NCBI GenBank assembly: GCA_964369475.1
Contig: CAYJFK010000096.1
Span: 1 to 6,156, forward strand
Source: CAYJFK01 sp964369475
Lineage (GTDB): Bacteria; Bacillota; Clostridia; Oscillospirales; Feifaniaceae
Length of the DNA stretch: 6,156 nucleotides
Direction of reading: 5' to 3'
Shown here: piece by piece, positions 6,024 to 6,156 of the stretch
Layout: each line of letters begins with the position of its first letter
Position numbering within the stretch: position 1 is the stretch's first letter
Notes under the pieces: model-generated
What the model was told of the DNA's origin: nothing
What the model saw: the letters and a program-made list of their open reading frames with translations, nothing else
Database searches by the model: none
Position numbers and translations under genes: made by a program

Positions 6024-6102
6024 AGCTTGGAGAAAAAGTGTTTTCTCCAAGCTGAGAAATCAGCTGGCGCTGATTTTAACGCCAAAGGGCACCCTAATGG
6101 CG
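6024..6102. repeat. Hairpin cluster upstream of msrAB, related to the composite repeats
   Basis: Three hairpins follow one another. The first (6024-6036 with 6041-6053) has perfect 13-base-pair arms, AGCTTGGAGAAAA and its complement, loop AGTG. The second (6057-6064 with 6069-6076) has arms AAATCAGC and GCTGATTT, loop TGGC. The third (6080-6084 with 6098-6102) is CGCCA with TGGCG, enclosing GGG and CCC. The second hairpin has the same core as H2 of both repeat copies at 4329-4374 and 4535-4572, and the order (A/T-ended stem, AATCAGC stem, GC-rich stem) is the same. The remainder, 6103-6156, is C-rich and shows no gene; the element may continue past the edge. The first hairpin has T4 at the start of its right arm only, so it is not a clear terminator. 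Confidence 0.6.
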
Positions 6103-6156
6103 CCCCCTCGCCGCTCCCCTCCTTCCGAAGAGGCTTGATTTTAGGCTTTTCTCCAG

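Overview
The window holds three protein-coding genes and an unusual repeat-rich intergenic region. The organism looks like a Gram-positive member of the Bacillota, most likely an uncultured Clostridia-type bacterium. The reasons are strong GGAGG ribosome sites, SecA with the cysteine-rich zinc tail and a long insertion in its second nucleotide-binding domain, an M16B peptidase of the B. subtilis YmxG/MlpA kind, and a membrane-anchored or secreted MsrA-MsrB fusion. This placement is inference from protein flavour, not a database match. The run of 10 Ns and the homopolymer blocks show that this is draft assembly.

Layout: positions 10-1263 (minus) encode an M16B zinc peptidase starting with GTG. 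A divergent intergenic region (1264-1508) holds a promoter for each neighbour, plus a secA leader with a perfect small hairpin. Positions 1509-4220 (plus) encode full-length SecA, the ATPase motor of protein export. Positions 4221-4780 contain no gene. They hold two tandem copies of a composite non-coding repeat, each made of 7-base tandem repeats followed by three hairpins. The second copy is broken by an assembly gap whose two flanks appear to be the same sequence read twice. Positions 4781-5911 (minus) encode an extracytoplasmic MsrA-MsrB methionine sulfoxide reductase, convergent with secA. Upstream of it lie a candidate promoter overlapped by a perfect inverted repeat, then a third cluster of hairpins (6024-6102) sharing a core with the repeats on the other side.

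Working together: SecA exports unfolded proteins, MsrAB would repair oxidised methionines in proteins outside the membrane, and the M16 peptidase probably degrades peptides in the cytoplasm. The three genes are separately transcribed and no operon is seen. The most interesting part is the composite hairpin repeat family. One stem shows a compensatory base-pair change between copies, and the family members bracket msrAB on both sides.
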